Below, piece by piece: positions 34,339-44,869 of a stretch of 64,000 bases of DNA (its first letter is position 1; every line of letters starts with the position of its first letter). The notes under the pieces are model-generated. The model searched no databases and was not told the origin of the DNA. It saw only the letters and a program-made list of their open reading frames with translations. Position numbers and translations under genes: made by a program. The stretch spans positions 930,001 to 994,000 of the forward strand of contig OY744470.1 of assembly GCA_963556145.1 (NCBI GenBank), read 5' to 3'. The stretch is from Hygrocybe punicea. Lineage: Eukaryota; Basidiomycota; Agaricomycetes; Agaricales; Hygrophoraceae.

Positions 34339-37300
34339 TGATGAGGGCCCTCCAGTCAGGGGTGGCTAGCTTGAATCCAATTCTGCGAATGCCTTCAACC
34401 AAGGATCCTCTAATAGCTTTGAGGAAACTGATGTGAACATCAAATGTAGACATGTGGTCTGGCTCAGCTGTTAAGATTCTTGCAGCAGCTAAGTCCTGAT
34501 GAGAGGAGCCAGCATTGGAGATGGTGAAGGAATACACTTGAATGGGTGATTGAGGGCGAATAGGAGGTGCTTCCATGCGAAGCTGAGTGAGTAGATTGGA
34601 TTCTGGATATAATGGGCCTGATCTGACACTAAATGGGGATCTGGGATCCTTGGAGGGAAATAAGGGCGAAATGCGTTCTCCTGCATTTAAGGCATTGGCA
34701 CGATCAAATGGAAGTCTGGCATATTCATCAGAGGGGGTATTGATTTCCTCACCCTCTGGCAAGGACCAAGTATTGTCTGAGACAGGTGGCAATTGTAACA
34801 AAGGTATATCTTCAAGTGGGGGTGGTGTAGGCGAAAGCGATATCAAGCCTGGAGGGGAATCGAGCGGCTGCTGGGCTTCTTCAATGGCCTGACTGAGGTC
34901 TGAATTAAATTCTGTTATTGCTTCTGAATCTGGGGAATCAGACCTAGTCCAAGCGAACCATTCTAATTCTTCATCTGAGTCTGTGTCCATGGATTCATCA
35001 GAAGATGAATTAATGTCCTCAGAAGAGGACACACTGATAGGTCTAGTCCTAGATCCAGGTTCCTGATAAGGCTGAGGTAGAGATGAATTTATGGAAGTGG
35101 TATGAGGAATAATGATGGTGAGTGGATCTGGTTTGGGGCTTAGGATCTTGACAGCCTTATTTTCAGAGTCACTCCCAGAATAAACAGAAGAAGATGATTG
35201 AGAATCTACAGACATAGAAGTATTTTTAATATCTATGTATTTATTTGAAGAATATAAATAATTATCACTATTATTATTTAAATCTGGCAAAATTTCCTCA
35301 AAGATAGGAGACTTAGGAGAATATTCTAAATCACCATATAGATCATCAAAAGACATAGAAGGGGAGCTAGAGACTAAAGGTACAAAATTTTCACTACTAT
35401 TAAAGGGGGTAAAAGGGGGAGTAGGCAAATAAGAAGTAGCAGGGAACCAAATGTTTCCTACATCGGAACCAGGGGTGGCATGGTTGGAGACGTCTGATAA
35501 GAGGTCCGGATCGCTGGGGGGCCGGGAAATCGGCTCGCGTCCCAATTCGGCATGAGGAGGGGGTGGAAATGCGTAATTTACCTCTGCGTGGTTGTAAAGC
35601 ATGCGGGGCGGTTCGAGCACGACGGGGTTGATATATCTGACCTGGCCGACGGGCCAGTCCCAGTCGTCATCAGCAGGGAAAACAAATTCAGGGGTTTTCG
35701 CGGAAGTGGGGTAGTGATTGATGAGACCGGGCGAAGTGTCGCGTAAATGGGCATCAAGCGGCATATTGAGACCAGGTGGGAGTCCGTGGTCATAAACGAG
35801 CGCCGCCGGGGCGCTACGTTCATGATTTGCCGGTATATAGTTAGTGGATTCGAGGAGGGATGCAACTAACGGCGCGCGCGGAGAAGTGGGGATAATAACG
35901 TCGAGGAGGTCACTATCAGGGATGGCGTTGTGGCCGTTCATGGGTTCCGTGCGTATTGCGAGCTGAACGGTGGCCGCCGGGGCCGTATAATCGTCAAAAG
36001 AAGGCTTTTTCGTGAGTGAGGTAAAATCCGGGCATTTTTCGTGAGCGGGGTGCCTAGTACACACCGTGCAACCTGGCCATTCTACTTCCCCTTCATCACC
36101 TGCCTCGTATCCGTCACGATCTGTATGTTCGAACAGGTCGCGGCTGATGTCGAGGGCGGAATGGTGAATGTCATTGGTGGGGGCCGTTGAGTGGACTTCG
36201 GATCCCCGGAAATGAAAGAAATTGCTGTCCGTGGTCGCGGAAAGGTCCGTGGTACCATCTGCGAGGGTCGAAGTATTTTCCGGAGGCATGGTAGTAGTCA
36301 GGGAGGGGCGTCTACGGCCACGCTCCGTGTACTGTAGTGGAAGTCGTTTGTCAGTGAACAGATGAAGCGGGATCTTTCCCACCTCGTAGTCCCATTCCCA
36401 GCCTTCGATTGGGCTCCAACCGCGCGCCTCGTCGTTGGTCAACAACGATTCGCGGTCGTCCTCGCCAGTGAGCGTGATAGTGGGGACAGAAGAGCCAACC
36501 GTGGGAATCCGCGTGACCGGTAAGTTAATGGGGTTACGGGGCGGTTCTAAGGGCGGAATAATGTCGCCGGGGCGCGTGCGAGGGTCACGAGTGGTCACTG
36601 GGAAAGAATAAAAGTCCTCTATGTAAGGAGGAGGGACAGGGGGAGGAGAAAAGTTCTCCTCAGTAGAAGGGTTAGCAAATGGGTAAAATTGAAAAACTAA
36701 ATGTCCCATCCTTAAAGAGGGGGGGACACTTGGAGAATTTATTGTAGCTAGAGAAGCATTTAATAAAATTCCGTGCTCAAAAGGAACACCAAGGGAATCA
36801 ATCCCCGGAGAAAGCCTATATCCTACAGTGGCAGCAATCAAAAATTTACTTAAATGGGGAGATTGGTAATCAAGGGAATTTCCCAAAAAGGAAGTGATAA
36901 GTCGGCCAGCATCTGGATGACCATTGGAGTGGATCCCTTCTACAGGGAGAGGAAGAGGGTGGTTATTGATCATAAAAGGTGGGATCTGGGGGGTTTGTGC
37001 AGCAGACATGGCTACTGTCTCTCCCATTTCTTCAGAGTTTTTATAGCAATTCCTATCTAAATTTCCCTGGTGTGAAAATCCATTTCTTATCTTTCTCCTT
37101 TTAGAAAATTCAGATTCTTCATTGTTCATGTCATCACAATGGGCTATGGACAATGCAAAAAGTTTCGAGCCATCATATGCATTTTTGGGGATATTGAAGC
37201 ATGAGATACTTTTATCTCCTTTTACTTCAGACTTATCCTTATCCAAATAAGACTTATCCTGTAAGCATGTAATCATTTCGGTAAAATAATTCGGTTTAAG

Positions 37301-39982
37301 CGGAGTTTGAAATTGCGGATTATAGCGGACTAATGCCTTATTTTGTTCATAAGACTTAGTTAAAGGAATTGTAGTGGTTTCTTCAAGTTCCATAGGTAAA
37401 GTGCATAAATAGGATGTTGAGGCATGGGCAGTAGTAGCTCCTCTGATGTGATTAACTTGAGAATGGCTTGGTGTGACCATTAGTTCAAATCTGTTTGTCA
37501 AATCTTCAGGATTCTTGAATACTAAATATGTACCATCTATTCTTTCATCAATAGAAACATAGTTGCCTCTTTGCCATGGTCTTCCAAGTAATAAATCAAA
37601 TGGCACTGTCTCTCCTATGTAAAGATTGGCATAGGTAAGGACACCACCACAAGTCAATGGAACTTCTGAGACCAATCCTTTTAATGTTCCTTCGCCTCCA
37701 TTAGCATCATTCATTGTGAGAATTTTTCCTACATCCATAGGTCTTTGGATAATTTCTTTCCAGACTTTTTTACTAATCACATTTAACTGGGATCCAGTGT
37801 CAATGATGGCTTCAATAGGTCTTCTATCACATTCCATCTGAAGCCTGATTAACACTCCACGATCCTTGGTTATGAATGAGCTTGCAATGGCAGATACCTT
37901 TGCATTCTTTCTCTTGATCATGTCTGTTAATTGCTCAGATAATTCCTTGGAAGAAGCTAATACTTCACGAACGCGCAGGGTAACTGGTGTGTCAAGGATT
38001 TGATTGACAACTTGAGTTTCTCCAATATTGACTGAAATTTCAGATTGTCTGGGAGTGGGCTTTGGACGAGTTATGGCATTATGTCTTTCAGCCATGATCT
38101 TGTTCTTATCTATGTTTGCCTTGTGTCCTTGTATATGAGTCTTGGCTGGCTTTGTTGGAGAAGGATCTATCATCTCCACATCTGAATCTGTGTCTGAAGG
38201 AATATGTATTGGGGCTCTTATATCCATTGGAACAGGTTGTTTTGTATGCAGATCTTCTGTAGGATGGAATGGGTTTGTCTTCTTGAGAGCAAAAGGTAAT
38301 GGTGCGGGTACATGTGCTTGAGCTTGCTTCTGTGCTGAAAGAGGGCCGGGTTTGACTGGGCCTTTAGGAATGGGTGGCAGTACTGTATTAGGCCTTATAT
38401 TCTCTTTTCCTTTGGCCTTAATACCTGTGGGAGGATATACTCCATCTAATACTTCCTTCCTTGCTGCACCAATTTTCTGTGGTCCTCTGACTGCAGGCAG
38501 GATTTGTATTTCTTCTTCCTTGATTGTAGGTATAGTATATGCTTCAAAATCTTCTTCAGCATCAGATTGATAGTAATCAGAGAATTGATCTTGTAATACA
38601 TAGAAGTGTGACTGGACATTGCTGGCCTTTTCAGCTACATGTCTATCAATTGCTTGTACAAATGTCTCACCCATATTTCTGCGAATTATTGAGCCATCTG
38701 GATAAACAATCCTTCCAAGACCATCCTTGGTTATCTTGCCTGTCTTGAGTAATTCATTTATTTGGAAACATGTTTGCATTCCATGTCCTTGTCCTCCACA
38801 ACCATAGCAGGTCATGGGTCCTCTTTGTTCATTGGAAGGAGTAAACGAATTGGTAGGGGTAAACGAACTAGTAGAAGGGTTTGGTGGAAGGCCAACACTA
38901 TTGGCAGCTGAGATTTTGAAGGGAGGTCTTTGTGTTTGCTGTGACTGTGCTTGCTTTTGCTGAGGTTGTTTCAACTCAGGTGGGCTAATACAGTGAGCAA
39001 TGTCTGGATCTAGCTTCAAGGCTCTATAGTATGCTAGTCCATACTTAATATCATCCAAAGAAAGCTTTCCCATTTGCTTGATTAAAGACTCTACTTCATT
39101 CTGGTGTGATGATGATGTGGAGGTAGACTTCCTGTCTATCCCCTTCCTGCCATTATCTTTCTTCTCAGTTTCTTTCCTTACTGTCTTCTTAAATAGTTCA
39201 TCATCTGAATCATATGCCTTGGATTTGAATGCCTTCTTCTTCTTGCTAGCTTTCTTTCTCTTGATGCAGGCTTCATAGTCACTATCTGTATCATACTCTG
39301 ATGAATCATCTGTATCAGAGTCTTCTGAAACAGAGTTGTCTAGTCTTCCTGGTATATCTGAATCTGAATCTGCTAGATTCATGTCAAACCTATTCCTTTC
39401 AAATAGAGTTTCTGCAACCTTAATGACATCTTTCATAGGGAATGGAGATGTGACATCTAAAGGTGTTGATCCAGTGTTGAGACGTGTCTCAATGATATGT
39501 CTGAGGTTCTTGTTGATTCCATGCCAGAAGTATGCAGCCTTTTCATCTGCAGAGATCTTCTTCTTGCTCTCTAACCATCCTGCAATAGTAATGAACCTGC
39601 GTTCATATTGCTTCCATTTGGTGAGAGTTCTGATCTGCTTAAGTTTCCAAATGCGTGCAAGGGTCATGAGATCTCTAACAATGTATCTTGTTTCCTTTAG
39701 GGCAGCATCAAAGTAGCGAGTAATATCTTTCTCAAGAGTATTCCAGTCCTGGGATATGTAACTCTCCAGGGCTTCAATGAGCTTGACTACTTTGGTGGAG
39801 CAGTAATCTACAATCCTTTCACATTTCTCTTTATCAGAAACAGCATAGGATTTGCACATTTGATTGTAATGCCTTAAGAATCTCTTGACTTCTTCATAGC
39901 TTCCTTTGAATTTAGCTGGGGCAGACTTCTGCCCTAGTAGGGGCATCATGTCTGGGGTACGAGCACTGGTGCTTGTGGACAT
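34001..39982 (-). CDS. Gypsy Gag-protease polyprotein with a very long C-terminal extension
   Basis: A 1993-residue open frame starting with ATG at 39982, about 50 bases after the primer binding site. The N-terminus is a capsid-like gag region (KFKGSYEEVKRFLRHYNQMC...WNTLEKDITRYFD, about 25-190). A Lys-rich acidic linker follows, then a CCHC zinc knuckle CYGCGGQGHGMQTC (about 391). The aspartic protease has IIDTGSQLNVISKKVW (about 727) and LLLGRPWQ. Usual gypsy Gag-protease proteins end soon after this; here more than 1,100 further residues follow, low in complexity and rich in Pro, Ser and Asp. A GC-rich block (35460-36600) sits in the middle with a small Cys/His cluster CTVCTRHPAHEKC. The last 200 residues look folded (ISFLKAIRGSLVEGIRRIGF, NSSIIFRSNRRMLLSDAI). 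The function of the extension is unknown. Confidence 0.88.
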   Translation of the reverse strand: MSTSTSARTPDMMPLLGQKSAPAKFKGSYEEVKRFLRHYNQMCKSYAVSDKEKCERIVDYCSTKVVKLIEALESYISQDWNTLEKDITRYFDAALKETRYIVRDLMTLARIWKLKQIRTLTKWKQYERRFITIAGWLESKKKISADEKAAYFWHGINKNLRHIIETRLNTGSTPLDVTSPFPMKDVIKVAETLFERNRFDMNLADSDSDIPGRLDNSVSEDSDTDDSSEYDTDSDYEACIKRKKASKKKKAFKSKAYDSDDELFKKTVRKETEKKDNGRKGIDRKSTSTSSSHQNEVESLIKQMGKLSLDDIKYGLAYYRALKLDPDIAHCISPPELKQPQQKQAQSQQTQRPPFKISAANSVGLPPNPSTSSFTPTNSFTPSNEQRGPMTCYGCGGQGHGMQTCFQINELLKTGKITKDGLGRIVYPDGSIIRRNMGETFVQAIDRHVAEKASNVQSHFYVLQDQFSDYYQSDAEEDFEAYTIPTIKEEEIQILPAVRGPQKIGAARKEVLDGVYPPTGIKAKGKENIRPNTVLPPIPKGPVKPGPLSAQKQAQAHVPAPLPFALKKTNPFHPTEDLHTKQPVPMDIRAPIHIPSDTDSDVEMIDPSPTKPAKTHIQGHKANIDKNKIMAERHNAITRPKPTPRQSEISVNIGETQVVNQILDTPVTLRVREVLASSKELSEQLTDMIKRKNAKVSAIASSFITKDRGVLIRLQMECDRRPIEAIIDTGSQLNVISKKVWKEIIQRPMDVGKILTMNDANGGEGTLKGLVSEVPLTCGGVLTYANLYIGETVPFDLLLGRPWQRGNYVSIDERIDGTYLVFKNPEDLTNRFELMVTPSHSQVNHIRGATTAHASTSYLCTLPMELEETTTIPLTKSYEQNKALVRYNPQFQTPLKPNYFTEMITCLQDKSYLDKDKSEVKGDKSISCFNIPKNAYDGSKLFALSIAHCDDMNNEESEFSKRRKIRNGFSHQGNLDRNCYKNSEEMGETVAMSAAQTPQIPPFMINNHPLPLPVEGIHSNGHPDAGRLITSFLGNSLDYQSPHLSKFLIAATVGYRLSPGIDSLGVPFEHGILLNASLATINSPSVPPSLRMGHLVFQFYPFANPSTEENFSPPPVPPPYIEDFYSFPVTTRDPRTRPGDIIPPLEPPRNPINLPVTRIPTVGSSVPTITLTGEDDRESLLTNDEARGWSPIEGWEWDYEVGKIPLHLFTDKRLPLQYTERGRRRPSLTTTMPPENTSTLADGTTDLSATTDSNFFHFRGSEVHSTAPTNDIHHSALDISRDLFEHTDRDGYEAGDEGEVEWPGCTVCTRHPAHEKCPDFTSLTKKPSFDDYTAPAATVQLAIRTEPMNGHNAIPDSDLLDVIIPTSPRAPLVASLLESTNYIPANHERSAPAALVYDHGLPPGLNMPLDAHLRDTSPGLINHYPTSAKTPEFVFPADDDWDWPVGQVRYINPVVLEPPRMLYNHAEVNYAFPPPPHAELGREPISRPPSDPDLLSDVSNHATPGSDVGNIWFPATSYLPTPPFTPFNSSENFVPLVSSSPSMSFDDLYGDLEYSPKSPIFEEILPDLNNNSDNYLYSSNKYIDIKNTSMSVDSQSSSSVYSGSDSENKAVKILSPKPDPLTIIIPHTTSINSSLPQPYQEPGSRTRPISVSSSEDINSSSDESMDTDSDEELEWFAWTRSDSPDSEAITEFNSDLSQAIEEAQQPLDSPPGLISLSPTPPPLEDIPLLQLPPVSDNTWSLPEGEEINTPSDEYARLPFDRANALNAGERISPLFPSKDPRSPFSVRSGPLYPESNLLTQLRMEAPPIRPQSPIQVYSFTISNAGSSHQDLAAARILTAEPDHMSTFDVHISFLKAIRGSLVEGIRRIGFKLATPDWRALINERPSNDPVRYYFNHKCLLFRFLEEGVSEGLPEPATEHFRPLHFTESNPLLEEEEITFLKNSSIIFRSNRRMLLSDAINAVLDMRFRRPEAVADLLKEGYFDPPKYHKSTIT

Positions 39983-40029
39983 TGTGTATTAGAGGTATAG
40001 AAATGCTTGGGTTATTTAAATTTAAAATT

Positions 40030-40046
40030 CCTCGCGGTGGGCTCCA
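40030..40046 (-). promoter_or_regulatory. Primer binding site of the gypsy element
   Basis: On the minus strand TGGAGCCCACCGCGAGG, four bases after the 5' LTR and about 50 bases before the gag ATG. Confidence 0.8.
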
Positions 40047-40050
40047 ATTT

Positions 40051-41458
40051 TGTTATGTGAATGTTTGTTTCACCAAGAATTACCGGAGTTGACTTTGTTC
40101 AGGTATCTTCTTGTTGTTCGTGGGTTTTTAATATCTAAATAACCTATCAGGAAGGGGTTTGTGGGTATATGTACTATATGAATCAATAGAATGTAATAGT
40201 GAGGTCTCTTCAATTAAGAATTGAGACTTTGAGTAGGTATGAATAGCAATTGGGTGTGTGATGTACTGAAAATACTAATATTCACTACTAGAATATAAAA
40301 ATATGAACTAATGAATACTGATAACAATATTCACCAGTTGAATATGGACAGTTTTGGCTACAGGGCCTATTCAATCAAGAGTATCTCTGGGTATTATAAT
40401 ATCTGACTTAAATCCGAAGCTTCAAACGCACATTGGCTACTAGTTCAGGGATATCTTTAATACCTTTTGAATACTCTGTTTTTTGTTTAGGATGAAACCT
40501 TAACCTTAGAAGTGTATCTATTTAGGATGAAACCTTAACCTTAGAAATGTATCTAGCTGACTAATGCTGACTAATGAATTGATTGAACTGAGTGAACTGG
40601 GTGAATTCTCCTTGATGACAAGGGGAACTCAGGGAATGATAGAATAAGAGTGAACTAGACTGGATTGCAAGCACTAGCTACTACAATGAGTAACTACTAG
40701 TACTAAGAGAATGAGGGATCACACTGTGTGAACCCAACTGAGAGTGACTACTGAGTGGTGAGGGGGGAAATCCTACTGACTACTGGAATTTGGGGGCCCT
40801 ATTTATACTGTTGGAGAACAATGGGGGACTGAGAACAATGGGAAAGTGAGAACAATAGGACTGAGTCATGAGAACAATGGATGGCATCAAAGAGGCTGTG
40901 AACAATGGGCTCTATCTCCATTTGGACTGTTTAGAACAATAGACTGCTCAGAACAATAGACCATTGTCTTTATGTAAGCAGAATATCACAATCACTCTCT
41001 GATGCATCCTATCTTATCATTATCTTATCATCCTCTTGTTCACATCTTATCTAATCATTTCCCATTATCTAGCTGAGCCGCTTTTGATCAATACAAGTAA
41101 ACAAGATTTGTAATCAATCCATTATTGCTAATATAGGTAACAATGCTAGTTGGGCTTGTCTCCTTGCACGCGCAATACAGAGAAATATATAATAAATACT
41201 AATGAGTGGGGGATGTGCCTCTGTGCACCATACATAAACGGCTAGGTCTGGGCATTACTAGTGAAGCCATAATAAATGATATAAAGGTAAGCATATATGC
41301 TATTTGTGTCTGTTCACTAGCATGCGTAATGTGGAAAGGCATAGAATGGGTACTAATGAGTGTAGGTGTGCATCCATAGTGTTGCACTTAAATATCTAAG
41401 TCCGTGGTCCGATGGTAAACCCATGACATTACACCCAAAAACACTTGGGGTCATGACA
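40051..41458 (-). repeat. 5' LTR of the gypsy element
   Basis: 1408 bases, same sequence as 26545-27952 where compared. It should contain the promoter of the element; no element-specific core signal was identified with confidence. Confidence 0.93.
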
Positions 41459-41461
41459 ACG

Positions 41462-44124
41462 TACCAGTTAGTCGTTACAGAGGGTTTCACGAGGGAAAGC
41501 ATATCCCAACCTGTTGAACCCACTGCCAACCCGTTCCGGTGCCGCCAGACAATGCTCGGACACCCCCTCACACCCCCTCTAAACTCAACAGAACCACGTA
41601 TGCGGATTCGATATGCCAGATGCAGCCCACGTGGCCACTTTCCATTGTCTCGGATTACCAACAACGCGCAGCGCCCCATCATGGTGACACCCCACCCAGC
41701 ACACCCACATTTGACGTCCAACGCCCCCGTTTTGCGTCCCAACAGCCCCCGTTCACCGCTAACATCCCAGACGAGCCGTTCCCGCCCCATTTCGATGAAC
41801 CAGATGTGCCACGTCACCAATCGCAAACCCATGTATCCAGGCCACCAACCGCGTCACCACGCGTCTACCCCCCACGAACCACCTCATACACGTCTGTACA
41901 TGCCCCAGCACCCCCCCGTATGATGTTGTCGCCGCAGCCCATCCAGCCCTGCGACCCACAAGCCCCAGAATACGTACCCGCATCTCCCTGCCTCCCTCCA
42001 CACCATGGACCCTTGCCCACGCACTTGTACGCTCCCCCGTTTGCCTCTAGGGCCCTTGATGCGCCGTTGCCATGCGTAAATGGCAACGTGGCCACCTGCC
42101 ACGTCACCTCGCTTCATGCCTCAGCCAAGTCAACATCCCCAGAACCCCACACACCTCCGTTCAACATCCCACGTTCCCGTCTCGCGTCCCAACACCCCCC
42201 GTTCGCCTTTGCCGTCCCAAACAAGCAAATCTGGCCCTGGTTTGGACACCCCACCAATGTGCCACGTCACCATCAATGAACTCGCATACCCAGTCTGGCA
42301 CCCATGTCACCACGCATCCTACCCCCACAAACCGCATTTTACGTGTCCGCACAGGCCCCAGCACCCCCACGCACGATGTCGTCACCGTGGTGGACCCAGT
42401 CCGTTGAGTCCCAGGCCCCACAACATCAAGAACGTGACCCCGCATCTCCCGCATCCCCCGGCTTTGTACCACCCTGCAGACCATCCCCTATGCATTCGTA
42501 CAGCCTCCCATGCGCCTCAAATGACCCAAACGATTCGGTACCACGTGTTTACAGCAATCTGGCCGCCTCCTACGTCACCCGGCCTCGCGACCCGGCATAT
42601 TCGACATCCCCGGCCGCTCACGCCATTGTTGGACCAACCGCCACCTCGTACAATTTCCCAGCACCTCACGGTATCCCTCGCAAGTCCATACAAGCCGCCC
42701 CTGCCATTGTCAAGTCCCCAAAGCCATGTCACGCGAAGCCGTTTAGTACCCCCGTCTACTCGACGCCCCCGGCCGTGCACGCCTTCATTAGACACCCCAC
42801 CACCTTGCACCACATCTCAGCACCCCACAGCATCCCTCACGAGTCCATACCAGCCACCTCTGCCATGTTCGAGCCCCCAACATCATGCCATGTCACCTGG
42901 CCTCAAACCCTCGCAGATTCAACATCCCCGGCTGCTCACTCGTTTGTTGGACGACCCGCCACCTCGTACAACCTCCCAAGTCCCCACACCATCCTTAGCA
43001 AGCCCCCACGAGCCGCCCCTGCCGTTAACGAGGTCCCACGCGCGTGCCACGTCACTCAGCGTCATACACCCGCCTATTCAACGTCCCTGGCCTCTCCCAC
43101 CATCGTTAGACACCCCGCCACCTCGCACCGCTTCCCAGCACCCCACAGCACCCCTCGTGAGTCTGTACCAGCCGCCTCCACCGTTAGTGAGTCCCCAAAT
43201 GCGTCCCACATCACCCCACTGCACACCCTCGCCTATTCGACTGCCCTGGCTATCCACGTGTCCAACAGACCACCCACGACCTCATACCGCGTCTCAGACC
43301 CCCACATGACCAGTCCCAAGCCAATACAGGCCGCACCTGCCGTTATCGAAGCCCCAATGCCATCCCATGTCAACCCGCCTCGTGCCTCCACCAACTCGAC
43401 ATACCCAACCTCTAGCGCCTTCGTTGGACCAACCCCCGCCTCACTCGACCTTCCAGGGAACCATACCACTGTCCAGGACCACGTACAAGCCGCCCCCACT
43501 GTTATTGAGACCTCACCGCCATCCCCCACTTCGACCTCCGCATTCCACCAGCCACAACCAACGACAACCATGCACACCAGCCCCCACACCTTCATTCATG
43601 CCCCCACGCCTCAGTATGCCCCTCTCCAGTCCCAAACAAAGTCCCCACACCTGACATCGACCTCGCCTTCATCCGTCCGCCCCCAATACCCATCTTCTCG
43701 GAGCCCCGTGTGGCCAGAAGATTCACTGAGCACCACCGTTTCTATCGTTTCACAGCTGTTACTGACTGACCGCAACTACATCCATCCTCTTGGAGCCCCG
43801 TGTGGCCAGAGGATCACCCGAACAACATCGCCCCTGCCTCCCCAGTCCCCGTCCTCAATACCCGATGAGCCAATATTTGTAGGATATCATTGTGTCCAAC
43901 CGATGTCACCTCCGCCTTCATCACCTCCGACCCCAATACCTGTCTCTATCTTAGTCGAGGCACTTCTGAGGCTCAAGCCCAATGAGTCCCCTTTCGCCAA
44001 TGAAGTACCGCCAGAAACATTGATCGTTACCAACCTAGTTATGTTTGCCATCAGGGCCACCCAGAAGCTAGAGCAGGAGATGTTAGAGAGGTTAGAGAAC
44101 TTGGAGAAAAGGTTTTTGGTTTGA
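41462..44124 (+). pseudogene. Proline-rich tandem-repeat protein of the non-autonomous LTR element
   Basis: From about 41539 the plus strand carries one frame to 44124 broken by a single TGA at 42277-42279. The protein is rich in Pro, Thr, Ser and His. Two N-terminal blocks of about 190 residues are alike (PRVYPPRTTSYTSVHAPAPP against PRILPPQTAFYVSAQAPAPP). From about 42590 to 43510 some seven diverged units of about 50-57 residues follow, each with a pattern like YSTSPAAHAIV, TSYNFPAPHGIP and QAAPAI. The last 90 residues differ: PIPVSILVEALLRLKPNESP and a short coiled coil, LEQEMLERLENLEKRFLV. The 5' end lies before the gypsy insertion (26450-26544) in another frame, so an intron or frameshift near 41540 is needed. 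Nothing like gag or pol is present; the ORF may be a captured host gene. Function unknown. Confidence 0.55.
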
Positions 44125-44249
44125 GAATCTGTTGCTTCATTTTATTTCGAGTATTTTCCTGCCCACTTCCGTTCCCTCCCCTTTCGTTTATTTCTTTATT
44201 ATCCTTGCGTTTATGACTGAGGGCAGTCATTATTAGAGTCCCCCATGGA

Positions 44250-44509
44250 TGTAGAGGTCCAGATCCCTCTGGCCTCTGATCCTCTCACTTTCATCTATTC
44301 TCTATCTTCCTTTCATATCCCCATTCCCCATATCCCTCTCTCTTCATCATTATTCATCTCACTTTTCATTATTATTGCATTTTACCAGTACACTCCTTAT
44401 ATAGGTTTGTGTACATACAGATATAAACAAGCTGAGTTTTGGGTTTTCACCCCAATGACAAGAACTTGCACACCCCGAATCCGCGCCTACAAAGGCCGCA
44501 TTCACCACA
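44250..44509 (+). repeat. 3' LTR of the non-autonomous LTR element
   Basis: 260 bases matching 25758-26017; followed by ACGG, the target duplication. Confidence 0.85.
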
Positions 44510-44515
44510 ACGGTT

Positions 44516-44700
44516 AAGTATTGAGTGAGTTATGATCAAAACAATCATTCTTCATTGTTTTGATCATAACTCACTCAATATTTGACCGTTTTGGATGATC
44601 CGTGGCTCAAAACGATGGGTAAACCCGCCGGATCATGGGTACAGGTAGCTGCAGGTACGGGTATAGGTAGCTGCGGGTAGTGTTGCCACAGCTCGGTCTG
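44516..44700. repeat. Right part of the split MITE, with a strong hairpin
   Basis: TATTGAGTGAGTTATGATCA and its complement form a stem of about 30 bases at 44519-44582 around CATTCTTC. Beyond it, ACCGTTTTGGATGATCC mirrors the sequence just left of the 5' LTR at 25741-25757. Confidence 0.65.
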
Positions 44701-44869
44701 GCTCAGCTCGGCTACGGCTAACAACGGTTAACCCATATATGGGTTGTTAGCCAGACCAGACCATTGTGGCCACGGCTAAGCTGCGGCTAACCGTCCAAAA
44801 AAGGAAATTTGTCAGGTGACCCAGGTTGGCCAGGTCCATTATTTGTATTTACTGTTTTGTTCATTGCTC

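Larger units (their letters stand above)
26545..41458 (-). mobile_element. Complete Ty3/gypsy LTR retrotransposon, 14.9 kb
   Basis: Bounded by two direct 1408-base repeats, 26545-27952 and 40051-41458, which look identical where compared, and by a 4-base target duplication ACGT. The element reads on the minus strand: 5' LTR on the right, primer binding site, gag-protease ORF (39982-34001), overlapping pol ORF (34338-29890), a third ORF (28768-28040), then the 3' LTR. All ORFs are open and the LTRs match, so the insertion is recent and may be active. It is long for a gypsy element because of a large extension of the gag ORF, long LTRs and the third ORF. Confidence 0.93.
25758..44509 (+). mobile_element. 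Non-autonomous LTR retrotransposon, interrupted by a gypsy element
   Basis: Two nearly identical 260-base repeats, TGTAGAGG...CACCACA, lie in the same orientation at 25758-26017 and 44250-44509 and are flanked by ACGG, a 4-base target duplication. A primer binding site follows the left repeat after two bases. Without the nested gypsy element the body is about 3.8 kb and holds no reverse transcriptase or integrase, only a proline-rich repeat ORF. It shares its primer binding site with the gypsy element inside it, so it probably relies on gypsy proteins. Confidence 0.8.

Noticed and set aside
42080..43309. A 409-codon plus frame overlapping the proline-rich ORF
   Set aside because: Alternative frame of the same C-rich repeats; the other frame has the better repeat pattern and a distinct C-terminal end.
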